Positions 45,179 to 54,265 of a stretch of DNA of 64,000 nt are shown one piece after another. The position numbers were made by a program, and so were the translations under genes. The notes beneath the pieces were generated by a model that worked only from the letters and a program-made list of their open reading frames with translations, made no database searches and was not told the origin of the DNA. The DNA comes from Aneurinibacillus tyrosinisolvens (GTDB lineage: Bacteria; Bacillota; Bacilli; Aneurinibacillales; Aneurinibacillaceae): positions 62,001-126,000 of the forward strand of contig NZ_BBWZ01000009.1 of the NCBI RefSeq assembly GCF_001015055.1, in the 5' to 3' direction. Numbering within the stretch: position 1 is the stretch's first letter; every line of letters begins with the position of its first letter.

Positions 45179-45221
45179 ATTGTATAGTTTCTATGAAGTG
45201 AATTCAAGTAAACGTTTGAAT
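45179..45221 (-). promoter_or_regulatory. Promoter and palindromic operator of czcD-arsR
   Basis: On the minus strand TTGAAT (45202-45207), 17 bases, TACAAT (45179-45184). The -35 is one arm of a 20-bp inverted repeat, ATTCAA-N8-TTGAAT (45202-45221), like ArsR/CzrA-type operators. Confidence 0.7.
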
Positions 45222-45262
45222 AGTAAGGATGATTCTCTTTCTCACTTCTCAGGCAAAAGAAA

Positions 45263-45287
45263 AAACCTTCCGCATAGCAGAAGGTTT
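45263..45287 (-). terminator. Terminator of the DUF5325 gene
   Basis: AAACCTTC (45263-45270) pairs with GAAGGTTT (45280-45287). A T-rich tract follows on the minus strand. Confidence 0.75.
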
Positions 45288-45471
45288 ACAGGGTTCCGTT
45301 TTTACGCCGCTTGCCCTTTAGCATGAAACCAAAGCCCACGAGCAGGATGGCGGCCAGCAAAAAGATAACGGCAAACAGAGCGCTTCTCTCCGCAATGGAA
45401 ACGCCGACAGCGAGTAAGCAAAGAACGGAGAAAATAGCGATAAGAAGAGACTGTATTTTATGGGTTGTCAT
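45286..45471 (-). CDS. DUF5325 small membrane protein
   Basis: 61 residues from the ATG at 45471, six bases after GAGGTG. Two hydrophobic helices (SLLIAIFSVLCLLAVGVSIA and ALFAVIFLLAAILLVGFGFML) with a basic tail KGKRRKNG fit the DUF5325 family of Bacilli. The function is unknown. The stop touches its terminator stem. Confidence 0.7.
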   Translation of the reverse strand: MTTHKIQSLLIAIFSVLCLLAVGVSIAERSALFAVIFLLAAILLVGFGFMLKGKRRKNGTL

Positions 45472-45530
45472 TCGTTTCACCTCATTATGTATTATACTAT
45501 ATACATACGTAATGAAAAACCAAAGGAAAG

Positions 45531-45899
45531 TCAGGCTGGTTTTGCAATTCTTCTTAGCTTTTTACCGATTTCTTCGGTGACTTTCTCAACGGCAATATGA
45601 TCCGATTCGTCGATATGGATCGATGGCCGGCCCATCACGAGTATTTTGCCGAGCAGGTGTCCCTCCACTTTAATGGGAACCTGAAGAATGGATTTTCGGG
45701 CAAGGGAAAAGGGGCCCGTATCATTCGACGAGGCCTTAAGTTTTAAAGTGGATCCCTCCAGTATGTATAAGCCAATCCAATCAAAATGTGAGACACGTCT
45801 AAAATTATAGACAAGGCGATTATATATATATTCCATATCATCCGTGCGATGAATGAGGGCCAGTGTCTCCAGTGAAGCGATCTCTGTCGAAATCGACAT
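45531..45899 (-). CDS. GAF-domain protein
   Basis: 122 residues from the ATG at 45899, with GGGAGGA upstream. A single GAF fold is seen (RRVSHFDWIGLYILEG, LQVPIKVEGHLLGKILVMG, EKVTEEIGKKL). Stand-alone GAF proteins bind small ligands or modify methionine sulfoxide (YtsP/MsrC type). The MsrC catalytic Cys residues are absent, so only a ligand-binding role is likely. Monocistronic. Confidence 0.75.
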   Translation of the reverse strand: MSISTEIASLETLALIHRTDDMEYIYNRLVYNFRRVSHFDWIGLYILEGSTLKLKASSNDTGPFSLARKSILQVPIKVEGHLLGKILVMGRPSIHIDESDHIAVEKVTEEIGKKLRRIAKPA

Positions 45900-46057
45900 A
45901 TGAAATTCCTCCCGGTGCATTGTTCATCCATACCATTGTATCAAATTTATTTTAAGATTGATTGTAGTAAGTTTAGGAAACAAGCCTACACTAAGGGTAG
46001 ATATGAAAAGCTATTCATTATTCGTTTGAAATAGCGGCAAATCAGGGGGCTTCATAC

Positions 46058-46969
46058 ATGAATAAGAAAAATCATCCAAATCGGAACCAGGCCAAAGTGA
46101 AACGGTACACGGTGAAAGAACCGGCGGAATTGCTGCCTTTTTTACTGAAAAGTATATCGAACCTCAGCCGCAACGCCGTTAAATCGTTATTAACCCGCAG
46201 ACAAGTATCGGTAAACGATCGGGTCGTGACTGCACACAATTTTTTGCTGCAGCCCGGACAAACCGTTTCCATTGGAAACAATAGAGCTTCAGAAGAAACT
46301 TCAATGGTCGGACTTGCCATTTTGCATGAAGATGAAGACATCATTGTAATCCGGAAGGAAGCCGGATTGCTCTCGATTGCTTCTTCCCAGGAGAATGAGT
46401 TAACAGCCTACCGGCAGCTTATGGCGCACGTCCGCACCCAAAATCCAAAAAGCCGGATTTTTGTCGTACACCGGCTGGACCGCGATACGTCCGGAGTTAT
46501 GATGTTTGCCAAAAGCAAGGATGTCCAGCAAAAGCTGCAAAATTCATGGCAGGACATTGTACGGGAACGTACGTACATTGCCCTGGTTGAAGGGGTGGTA
46601 AAGAAACCGGAAGGCACGATTTCGTCGTGGTTGAAAGAAAGTAAGACTCTAAAAATGTATTCCAGTCCTTATCCTAATGACGGACAACACGCCGTGACAC
46701 ACTACAAGGTTATTCAAGCAAGCCAGGGTTTTTCCTTGCTGGAGGTCCATCTTGAAACAGGGCGGAAAAATCAAATTCGTGTCCATATGCAGGATATAGG
46801 ACATCCGGTTGTGGGCGATAAGAAATACGGTGCAAAAACAAAGGCAATTGGCCGTCTCGGACTCCATGCCCGTGTTTTAGCTTTTTTGCATCCTGCGACG
46901 GGCGAACTGCTGCGTTTTGAGACGGATATTCCCCGGGCATTTCTAGGCCCTCTTCGGGGTGCGAAATAA
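46058..46969 (+). CDS. RluA-family pseudouridine synthase
   Basis: 303 residues. An N-terminal S4 RNA-binding domain (SRNAVKSLLTRRQVSVNDRVV, seen from residue 36) is followed by the catalytic domain with HRLDRDTSGVMMFAK (catalytic Asp) and ETGRKNQIRVHM. It makes pseudouridine in rRNA or tRNA; the exact site cannot be told among the RluD/YhcT-like members. GGGGG precedes the ATG. It converges on the next gene with almost no gap. Confidence 0.92.
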   Translation: MNKKNHPNRNQAKVKRYTVKEPAELLPFLLKSISNLSRNAVKSLLTRRQVSVNDRVVTAHNFLLQPGQTVSIGNNRASEETSMVGLAILHEDEDIIVIRKEAGLLSIASSQENELTAYRQLMAHVRTQNPKSRIFVVHRLDRDTSGVMMFAKSKDVQQKLQNSWQDIVRERTYIALVEGVVKKPEGTISSWLKESKTLKMYSSPYPNDGQHAVTHYKVIQASQGFSLLEVHLETGRKNQIRVHMQDIGHPVVGDKKYGAKTKAIGRLGLHARVLAFLHPATGELLRFETDIPRAFLGPLRGAK

Positions 46970-46970
46970 G

Positions 46971-47429
46971 TTATTTTTCATTTAGTTTAGGCAATCGAAA
47001 GATTTTGTAGAAATAATAAAACATCAAATACAGGATTACATTTGCGAAATATGAATACCCATAATTCCACCATCTTTCATGTGTCATATGGTTTGTAATT
47101 ACGTGAAGCCATTCGATTATAAGCCCTGTGTTTGCAAAGATAAACAGGTGAAGGGATATACGCCAAAAAGTATGTTGTTTAGGTAACGATTGAATGAACA
47201 AATATGTAACAACAAAATAGATACCCCAGTCATCTCCCAGCAAAGGCAGTAAGGGTTGCTTTGAAGGATAAGTCCATAGAGGATGATGATGGATAATATT
47301 ATCTGTTGTAGCACCTAAAAAACCTGCAAAAAAGCATACAGGGACTATCTCCCTCCACCGCTCCTTATCAGCAATCAATAACCATATGAACCAGGCAATC
47401 AAATCCCGAAGCATAAAAAACATATTCAT
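46971..47429 (-). CDS. CBO0543-family membrane protein
   Basis: 152 residues, four or five TM segments, rich in Trp and aromatic residues. Features such as LRDLIAWFIWLLIADK, PLLPLLGDDWGIYFV and WWNYGYSYFANVILYL match the CBO0543 family found in Bacilli and Clostridia. No function is known. The sequence is AT-rich compared with the genes on its left. Confidence 0.75.
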   Translation of the reverse strand: MNMFFMLRDLIAWFIWLLIADKERWREIVPVCFFAGFLGATTDNIIHHHPLWTYPSKQPLLPLLGDDWGIYFVVTYLFIQSLPKQHTFWRISLHLFIFANTGLIIEWLHVITNHMTHERWWNYGYSYFANVILYLMFYYFYKIFRLPKLNEK

Positions 47430-47604
47430 TTCCCCTGACTACACCATTATCTATAAGTAAATATATTGTAGTAGTTAAATTAATTTCCATCTGTTGTAGT
47501 TCCTATCTATATCCTATTTATTGGTTTTTTACACCAATTCAAATCCATTTTTTGGTCATTAGAACCAATTTTTCCTTTGAGATGCAGTTTTTCCGCTATT
47601 AATA
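47430..47604. other. AT-rich non-coding spacer
   Basis: Nothing recognisable apart from repeated TTGGTTxxTxACACC-like runs near 47520-47570. It separates the CBO0543 gene's promoter side from the TetR unit's terminator. Confidence 0.4.
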
Positions 47605-47627
47605 TAAAAAACCCCTCGTAGGAGGGG
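47605..47627 (-). terminator. Terminator of the tetR unit
   Basis: CCCCTC (47612-47617) pairs with GAGGGG (47622-47627). T7 follows on the minus strand (47605-47611). Confidence 0.8.
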
Positions 47628-47742
47628 CTCAGGCTGTCGGGGCTTCCCGGCAGCTTATTACATATGTTTCTATAGGGAAAAGGATTTAACTAAAGCTAAC
47701 CCATATGAGGAGCGCAGAAGCCAGGAGAAGAATAAACTTCGA

Positions 47743-47877
47743 CTATAAAACATCAGAATTCAAAGTTTTTAGCGACTGCAAAATAAAGGGGCGAACACAG
47801 GCAGCAATAATAATTCCACCTCCTACCATGCAGGTTAAAAGGATTCTCTCGAAGCCAAGCAGCCAGGTTTCCATCAT
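47743..47877 (-). CDS. Small membrane protein or remnant, TetR-controlled
   Basis: 44 residues from the ATG at 47877 with TTAGGAGTG upstream. One hydrophobic segment (ILLTCMVGGGIIIAACV) and a conserved-looking N-terminus METWLLGFERI. After the TAG at 47743 the same frame continues 18 codons (SKFILLLASALLIWVSFS) to a TAA at 47686. So it may be the two ends of a longer membrane protein left after an internal deletion. A perfect TetR-type palindrome lies 28 bp upstream. Confidence 0.5.
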   Translation of the reverse strand: MMETWLLGFERILLTCMVGGGIIIAACVRPFILQSLKTLNSDVL

Positions 47878-47904
47878 CAACACTCCTAACTTATGTAATA
47901 ATAT

Positions 47905-47917
47905 CTAACTTAGTTAG
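47905..47917. promoter_or_regulatory. TetR operator copy 1
   Basis: CTAACTTAGTTAG, a perfect 6-1-6 palindrome, upstream of the small membrane gene and inside its probable promoter spacer (TTTAAA-N17-TATTAT on the minus strand). Confidence 0.75.
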
Positions 47918-47969
47918 TTTTTTAAAATTGCCCCATACTCTGTTTTACAAAAGGCAGAGGATGGGGTGG

Positions 47970-48571
47970 CTACATGCTCCACAGAACTAAAAAGTTAGCC
48001 AGTGTTTTGTGAAGCAAACGCTCAAACCGGGAAGTATCGCCGGCAATTCGATGAGCTGCTGAAAGAGAAATCAACCCGTGTAATGATGACCAGACGATAT
48101 CTACCTCATCATCAATATTTATTTCTTCCCAGCTTTTATATACAAAGAGATCCTTAACCACACTTCGCATAAAAGCGAACGTTTCTTTTGCAGAAGCTGG
48201 AGTTTTGTCGGTACCAAATTTTATAGTGCCCAGTCCGTGCATTACTTCGTATAATTCCTTACTTTCCTGTACGAACTCCAGGTATGCCTTTCCAAGTGAC
48301 ATAAAACCGGATTCTGGGTTATCAGCTTTAAGATAAGCATGGCGCAACTTTTCAAGTAACTGGCGGAATCCTTCGGATACAAGCTCATGCATCATTTCTT
48401 CTTTATTGGAGAAATGTTCATAAATTGTCGGGGGACTGTATTCAATTTCATTTGCGATTTTACGAATAGTCACTGACTGCCAGCCTTCCTGTGCGGAAAT
48501 CCTGCGCGCAGCCAGGAGAATCTCATCTTTTAAAGCGGCTTTTTGACGCTTCCTCCGTTCATTTACCCCAT
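47970..48571 (-). pseudogene. TetR-family repressor, N-terminal frameshift
   Basis: As given, the only usable start in frame (GTG 48473) would cut off the first helix of the DNA-binding domain. The natural start is the ATG at 48571, with AGAGGTG before it. One extra base in the C4 run at 48566-48569 puts it in frame, giving VNERRKRQKAALKDEILLAARR, then the TetR helix-turn-helix TIRKIANEIEYSPPTIYEHF. The reconstructed length is about 200 residues. The C-terminal ligand domain is intact. Twin perfect palindromes, one within its own promoter, are its operators. Confidence 0.82.
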
Positions 48572-48601
48572 GTTATCACCTCTTTATTTAACTTTAGTAA
48601 A

Positions 48602-48630
48602 ATTATCTAACTTAGTTAGGTGAAAGTCAA
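48602..48630 (-). promoter_or_regulatory. tetR promoter with TetR operator copy 2 in the spacer
   Basis: On the minus strand TTGACT (48625-48630), exactly 17 bases, GATAAT (48602-48607). The palindrome CTAACTTAGTTAG (48607-48619) fills the spacer, so binding would block polymerase: autorepression. Confidence 0.85.
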
Positions 48631-48657
48631 TGAAAATTTTGGGTGGAGAACATTAAA

Positions 48658-48688
48658 AAGCCCCACCTGTTCCCGGCAGGAGGGGCTT
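48658..48688 (-). terminator. Terminator of the PAS kinase gene
   Basis: AAGCCCCACCTG (48658-48669) pairs with CAGGAGGGGCTT (48677-48688), with a T-rich tail on the minus strand. Confidence 0.75.
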
Positions 48689-48770
48689 CGGCAGAGATTA
48701 AAATGAATCTCCATAAATACTTTCCGCAGTTCATCGTTAAACCCCGGCTAATTTGTCGCGGTCATATTTG

Positions 48771-50888
48771 TTACTGTGCTTCTCTTTTCGAAGCAGAGTC
48801 AAGTGTAAGCGGGAGAATGATTTCAAAGGAAGTTCCCTGTCCGGGAGAGCTCATCACATTAATTTTTCCCTTATGGTTCTTAATAATATTGTAGCTCACC
48901 ATGAGCCCTAAGCCGGTCCCCTTCTCTTTCGTAGTATAAAAAGGTTCACCTAATTTCTTGATTTTCTCAGGGGGGATTCCACACCCATGGTCTACAAAGC
49001 GGACACTAATCCCTTCTTCCTGTTTCTTTGCTTCCACCTTAATTACCCCTGCATCCGCCATTGATTCCATTGCGTTTTTTAAAAGATTAATAAAAACTTG
49101 TTTTAATTGATTTTCTTCACATTCAATCATAGGAAGATTTTCGTCATATACTGTAATAATCTCGATATTTTTCATGATAGCTTGCGTTTCAAACAAAGTG
49201 ACAGTCCCTTGAATGATTTTCTGAACGGAATTTTTTCTGAAAGTAAATGACTGCGGCTTGGAAAGCATCAAAAACTCATTAATAATGAGTTCAATTCGAT
49301 TTACCTCGGCTAACACAATATCAAAGTATTGGTTTTCGCTTTCGTATTGCTGTTTAAATAATTGGATGAATCCCCGTATGACTGTTAAAGGATTTCGTAC
49401 CTCATGTGCTACACCGGCCGCCAGGTTTCCGGCAATGGAAATCGTGTCAGCCTTCCTAAGGGCCTCTTCGATTTGTTTTCTTCCGGTGATATCACGGCCA
49501 ACGCCTAACCAGGCCGGCTGCCCTTCATAATTTATGGAAATAAAAATCGTTTCCACCTCGATTATTCTATTATCAAACGTGTTAATTTTATACTCGAGGG
49601 GTCCAATAATGACTTTTTCCCTTTTGGTCTTATTAACGGAGATCTTTATAAGCTCATGGTAATCAGGTTCAATAAAATCAAATACGTTTTTTCCTAGCAG
49701 TTCCCATGGTTCTTTTACACCCATAATGGCTGCCCCTTCTTTGTTTATAAAAGAGAATATACCTTTCTGGTTGACAACTACTATTTTATCAGGGAGGTGC
49801 TCAACCAAAAGGCGGTACCGTTCTTCGCTTTCCCTTAGTCTCTCTTGCGTTTGTTTCAGGTCGGTAATATCCAGGAAAGTCCCCAGTACCTCAATAGGCT
49901 GTCCTGTAGCCGTATCAAGAATGGGCTCATAGTTGGCTAAAATCCAGCGGTAAGAGGAGTCACCGGCGAGCTCTACGCCCAGTACAGCATTTTGTATACG
50001 CTGCCCTGTGCGAAGAGCAATCATGTAGGGCTGTTCCTCATAGGATAAGAGACGGCCGTCATCTTCGAAAAACTTCCATGGTGCATTCTTGGGGTTGCCG
50101 CCGTGTATTTCTTCCTGTTTTACGCCTAATATTTTGCAGGCTTCCTCATTGGCGTGCAGAACAGTGCCTTCCCTGTCTTTTAGGACAATGCCGCCGCTGA
50201 TTGCGTTATAAAGACTCTCGTACCGCTGTTCACTTTCCTTTAACTTGTTTTCCGTTATTTTTGAATTTGTAATATCACGCGCTGTCACTACGAGCACTTT
50301 TGGTTCGCCATTCGTATCAAAGATAGGAACTTTAATCACATCATAAGTAAGCAAGGTTCCGTCTTTTTTTTGGAAGATTTGCTCAAAACGAATCGTTCTT
50401 TTGCTACGCCATGCTTCTATATCTGAATCATGGCAAACCGAGAAAAAACGATGCCGGTCCCCGTAGATTTTAATAATGTGTGCACTCGTTTTTCCTTCAT
50501 AAGGGGCATCCTCAATCTCAAAAAAACGACGAGATGCTTCATTCCCTTCGATCCAATGCCCCTCCTTGTCCTTTAAATATACGAAGTCGGGGACATTATT
50601 AATGAGCGTATACAACGTCTTTTGTTCCTCCCGCAGCTTCCGTTTCGAGGCGAGAAGTTTTTTTCTATCCTGCTTTATGAAGATGTAAATGATGAAGGCA
50701 CCGATAAGAATAGACAACGCATCCTGTATAATGTGGACAGGAACAAAAAGGCCTGGTTTAGAGAAATATGGACGCAGCAGCCGATGCGAAATAATAAAGT
50801 AGAGGGAAAGGAGAAGAGTAAACAAAATGGAGATTTTAAAAGGGCTCCATTTTACTTTTACCTGCTTTTCAGTTAGCCAGTGAATCAT
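48771..50888 (-). CDS. Multi-PAS sensor histidine kinase (sporulation-kinase type)
   Basis: 705 residues. Two N-terminal TM helices (about 18-38 and 50-68), three PAS domains with PAC segments (from about residues 90, 220 and 355), then HisKA (AAGVAHEVRNPLTVIRGF) and HATPase (NLLKNAMES, DHGCGIPPE, GTGLGLMVSY). The VAHEVRNPLT phospho-His motif is that of KinA/KinE kinases that feed the Spo0A phosphorelay. No response regulator is adjacent, as expected of a phosphorelay kinase. The start has GGAGG. Confidence 0.9.
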   Translation of the reverse strand: MIHWLTEKQVKVKWSPFKISILFTLLLSLYFIISHRLLRPYFSKPGLFVPVHIIQDALSILIGAFIIYIFIKQDRKKLLASKRKLREEQKTLYTLINNVPDFVYLKDKEGHWIEGNEASRRFFEIEDAPYEGKTSAHIIKIYGDRHRFFSVCHDSDIEAWRSKRTIRFEQIFQKKDGTLLTYDVIKVPIFDTNGEPKVLVVTARDITNSKITENKLKESEQRYESLYNAISGGIVLKDREGTVLHANEEACKILGVKQEEIHGGNPKNAPWKFFEDDGRLLSYEEQPYMIALRTGQRIQNAVLGVELAGDSSYRWILANYEPILDTATGQPIEVLGTFLDITDLKQTQERLRESEERYRLLVEHLPDKIVVVNQKGIFSFINKEGAAIMGVKEPWELLGKNVFDFIEPDYHELIKISVNKTKREKVIIGPLEYKINTFDNRIIEVETIFISINYEGQPAWLGVGRDITGRKQIEEALRKADTISIAGNLAAGVAHEVRNPLTVIRGFIQLFKQQYESENQYFDIVLAEVNRIELIINEFLMLSKPQSFTFRKNSVQKIIQGTVTLFETQAIMKNIEIITVYDENLPMIECEENQLKQVFINLLKNAMESMADAGVIKVEAKKQEEGISVRFVDHGCGIPPEKIKKLGEPFYTTKEKGTGLGLMVSYNIIKNHKGKINVMSSPGQGTSFEIILPLTLDSASKREAQ

Positions 50889-50981
50889 AGAAACCTCCGT
50901 ATCAACAAAAAGACTTGTTTTTAGTTATAGTACCATTTCCTGTGAAAGAGCAGGGGTTCTTTTGTTAAAATAGGAAGGAGT

Positions 50982-51014
50982 AAAAAGCAGGTTACCAGCG
51001 AAGGCAACCTGCTT
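50982..51014 (-). terminator. Terminator of the acetyltransferase gene
   Basis: AAGCAGGTT (50985-50993) pairs with AACCTGCTT (51006-51014), T-rich on the minus strand. Confidence 0.8.
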
Positions 51015-51022
51015 TGGGGGGA

Positions 51023-51463
51023 TTACAGGCTTTTTGCCATAACGATCCGATTTTTATTTAAGACATAACCATGTTTGTTATAGAAAGCTTCAGCCTGTCT
51101 GCCGTTCATCGTCAGCAGGTAAATACTTTGTACGCCCATTGACTTTAACTCTCTTTCCAAATGTGTAAGGAGCCTTGAGCCATATCCTTTGCCCTGTATT
51201 TTATTGTCAATGCAAAGTTCGGCTAAATAAAAGGTTGTACCGCCGCAATGCCTTTTGCAGTTACCGCCAACCAGGCCAGCCAACCGGCCGTGAGAAGACA
51301 GGGAAAAAAGCAAAGACCTAGGTGTATGTAGTAAATCAAGCAGCCTTTCCCCGGCAGCTTCGTGCGTCCAAGTCTCGTTCCACGGTTCATCATTGAAAAC
51401 TTTCGTATAAAGCTCTATACACTCCTGTATGTTGTCCGCGCTAACGGGTACGATTTCTTCCAA
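51023..51463 (-). CDS. GNAT-family N-acetyltransferase
   Basis: 146 residues from a TTG at 51463 behind GGAGGATCC. The acetyl-CoA loop GKGYGSRLL follows LAELCIDNKIQ, and the C-terminal FYNKHGYVLNKNRIVM is typical. The substrate is not predictable. It is divergent from hrpB with a 154-bp gap. Confidence 0.88.
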   Translation of the reverse strand: MEEIVPVSADNIQECIELYTKVFNDEPWNETWTHEAAGERLLDLLHTPRSLLFSLSSHGRLAGLVGGNCKRHCGGTTFYLAELCIDNKIQGKGYGSRLLTHLERELKSMGVQSIYLLTMNGRQAEAFYNKHGYVLNKNRIVMAKSL

Positions 51464-51617
51464 TATGAGGATCCTCCTTCTTCGCCGCAGGTCTTGTCAG
51501 AGAGGCGGCTATGCTGTTTACTGATTCTAACGGGGGAAACCCTGGGAATGTTGCAAGCACATCAGGAGACTTACTATCATATATGCAGATACAATGTAAT
51601 TCATGGAGTGATCTATC

Positions 51618-54131
51618 ATGACACAACTTCCAATCGAGCGGGTGCTGCCCGAATTAAAGAACGTACTTGACTCCCATAACAGCGGGGTACTTGTAGCACC
51701 CCCGGGCGCAGGCAAGACAACCCGAATTCCGCTTTCCCTCCTGGACGAGCCGTGGCTTGCAGGCCGCCGCATTCTTATGCTGGAACCCCGCCGGCTCGCT
51801 GCCCGCACCGCTGCCCATTACATGGCTGCCTCATTGGGCGAGCATGTTGGGGAAACCGTCGGATACCGGGTCAAGCTGGACGCCCAGATTGGAGAAAAAA
51901 CGCGGATTGAGGTCATCACAGAAGGCATTCTTACCCGGCTCCTGCAGGCAGACCCCGCGCTTGAAGGCGTAGGGCTCGTTGTTTTTGATGAATTTCATGA
52001 GAGAAGCATCCACGCCGACCTGGGACTTGCGCTTTGTCTGGAGTCTCAGGCGGTGCTGCGGGAAGACCTGCGCATTCTCGTTATGTCAGCTACCCTGGAT
52101 GCCGAACCTGTAGCAGCTCTTCTGGGAGATGCGCCGGTTATTGTAAGCGAAGGCAAGGCTTTTCCGGTTGAAACACGCTATGTAAACAGGCCGATGGAAG
52201 GGAGAATGGAGGCTGTTGTTACTCGTACGATTGTTGATGCACTGGAAAGCGAAGAAGGCAGTATTCTTGTCTTTTTGCCGGGAGCAGGGGAAATCCGGAA
52301 GATAGAATCGCTGCTTCTGGAGAGCAATCTGGAACCGCATGTCCGGGTCGCTCCACTTTATGGGAGCCTTACACGTGAGGCGCAGGACTTAGCGATTTCA
52401 CCGGGCATGCCGGGAGAGCGTAAAATTGTCCTTGCAACTTCAATCGCTGAGACGAGTCTCACAGTGGAAGGGGTTCGAACGGTCATTGACAGCGGCCTTA
52501 TGCGTACATCCCGGTTCTCGCCCCGAACCGGGATGGCCTGGCTGGAGACGGTTCAAGTATCGCGGGCTTCGGCGGACCAGCGCTGCGGCCGGGCGGGCCG
52601 GCAGGGGCCGGGTGTGTGTTACCGCCTCTGGACCGAACAGGAAAATCGGAGTCTTGCCCTTCGCAGTATCCCGGAAATACTGGAAGCCGATTTAGCGCCG
52701 CTGGCGCTTGAGTTAGCCGCATGGGGAGCGTCCGCACCGGCACAATTGCCCTGGCTTGATCCGCCTCCTGCCGCCGCATTTGCGGAGGCTCGCAAGCTTT
52801 TGAGCCAGCTTGGTGCGCTGGACGAAGGCGGAATGATTACCGCGCACGGGCGGCGTATGGCCGAACTTGGGATGCACCCCCGGCTCGCGCACATGGTTCT
52901 TAAAGCTGCAGATCTCGGTTATGGAGAAACCGGATGTGAGCTTGCGGCGATTTTAAGTGAACGGGATTTTTTTCGCTACGGCAAAACAGCACCGGATGCG
53001 GACATACGATTGCGTATCGAGGTGCTCCGCAGCCTGAAGAGGGAAGGGCAGACCAAACGGGCCCGGGAAACGAACATTGATTGGACCGCCTGCCGCCGGA
53101 TTCTTTCTGAGGCGGATTACTGGAAACGTATTGTTAGGGTCCCGGCGGGCGGGAAAGATGATGACATAAACGCCTGCGGGCTATTGCTTGCATTTGCTTA
53201 TCCGGATCGGATTGCCAGATTAAGATCAAGCGGACGGTTTCTTCTGCGCAGCGGCCGCGGAGCGGTTTTTAGTAAAACACAGCCGCTTTCAAACGCAGCC
53301 TATGTGGTTGCGGCAGAGCTGGACGGTCAGGGGCCGGAGAGCCGGATTTATCTGGCTGCTCCCCTAAACCTGGACGATGTGGAACGGCACTTTGGGAATC
53401 AAATGGAAGAGGAGGCTTTCGTTGATTGGGATCCGGCGGCACAGGCAGTGCGCGCGCGAAAACGCAGGCGCCTGGGTGCGCTCGTTTTGAGCGAAGTCCC
53501 GCTTTCCGAGCCAGATCCGGAACGTTGCCTGGAGGCGCTCCTTCGCGGGATTGGGGAGGAAGGATTAGAAATATTGCCGTGGACGAAAGCTGCCCGCCAG
53601 CTGCGGCAGCGCCTTCATTTCATGCACCGTTACAAGCCGGAGCGATGGCCGGATGTATCGGGTGGCTCACTTACAGCCACAATGGAAGAGTGGCTGGCCC
53701 CTCACCTGTATGGATATAAAAGCCGCGCTGATTTACAGAAAATAAATGTAGCAGGAATTCTCGAATCGATGCTCTCCTGGGAGCAGCGCCGGGAGCTTGA
53801 TGAGTATGCTCCTACACATATCGTCGTTCCCAGCGGCACGCGCCTTCCTGTTGATTACAGCGATCCTGCTTCTCCGGTGCTCGCTGTCAGGCTCCAGGAA
53901 ATGTTCGGGCTTAAGGAGACGCCGCGTATCGCTGGTGGAAGCGTACCCCTTACTCTGCATTTATTATCTCCGGCACAGCGTCCTGTTCAGGTGACAAGGG
54001 ACCTGGGCAGCTTCTGGCGGAACGCTTATTTTGAAGTGAAAAAAGATTTGAAAGGGCGTTATCCGAAGCATTACTGGCCGGACAATCCGTTGGAAGCGAT
54101 ACCTACAAGCCGAACGCGTCCCAGAGAATAA
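51618..54131 (+). CDS. hrpB: ATP-dependent RNA helicase HrpB
   Basis: 837-residue DEAH-box helicase. Walker A PPGAGKTT (28-35), DEFHERS (DExH at 124-127), MSATLD (157-160), ATSIAETSLT and the QRCGRAGRQGPG motif VI are all present, followed by the HA2-like and HrpB-specific C-terminal domains. The cellular role is poorly known even in E. coli. It is GC-richer than the flanking kinase and membrane genes. Transcribed singly, with GGAGTG before the ATG. Confidence 0.93.
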   Translation: MTQLPIERVLPELKNVLDSHNSGVLVAPPGAGKTTRIPLSLLDEPWLAGRRILMLEPRRLAARTAAHYMAASLGEHVGETVGYRVKLDAQIGEKTRIEVITEGILTRLLQADPALEGVGLVVFDEFHERSIHADLGLALCLESQAVLREDLRILVMSATLDAEPVAALLGDAPVIVSEGKAFPVETRYVNRPMEGRMEAVVTRTIVDALESEEGSILVFLPGAGEIRKIESLLLESNLEPHVRVAPLYGSLTREAQDLAISPGMPGERKIVLATSIAETSLTVEGVRTVIDSGLMRTSRFSPRTGMAWLETVQVSRASADQRCGRAGRQGPGVCYRLWTEQENRSLALRSIPEILEADLAPLALELAAWGASAPAQLPWLDPPPAAAFAEARKLLSQLGALDEGGMITAHGRRMAELGMHPRLAHMVLKAADLGYGETGCELAAILSERDFFRYGKTAPDADIRLRIEVLRSLKREGQTKRARETNIDWTACRRILSEADYWKRIVRVPAGGKDDDINACGLLLAFAYPDRIARLRSSGRFLLRSGRGAVFSKTQPLSNAAYVVAAELDGQGPESRIYLAAPLNLDDVERHFGNQMEEEAFVDWDPAAQAVRARKRRRLGALVLSEVPLSEPDPERCLEALLRGIGEEGLEILPWTKAARQLRQRLHFMHRYKPERWPDVSGGSLTATMEEWLAPHLYGYKSRADLQKINVAGILESMLSWEQRRELDEYAPTHIVVPSGTRLPVDYSDPASPVLAVRLQEMFGLKETPRIAGGSVPLTLHLLSPAQRPVQVTRDLGSFWRNAYFEVKKDLKGRYPKHYWPDNPLEAIPTSRTRPRE

Positions 54132-54265
54132 AACGGCATGAGAAGGTTATTTGAACAATGCTGTCATGTACTTTTTAATCGCGTTTTTCACAATCCAAAA
54201 GGATATTTATGCAGGCATGTGTAAATAAGGTAAGAGAAAGTGAAATTCAGTTTAGGGAGCCGGAG

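Noticed and set aside
47612..47660. Second hairpin (GGGGCTTCCCGG) as a separate regulatory RNA
   Set aside because: Short and adjacent to a standard terminator; no conserved structure seen.
47705..47908. 67-codon plus-strand frame
   Set aside because: No ribosome site or motif; the opposite strand has the small gene with a ribosome site and operator.
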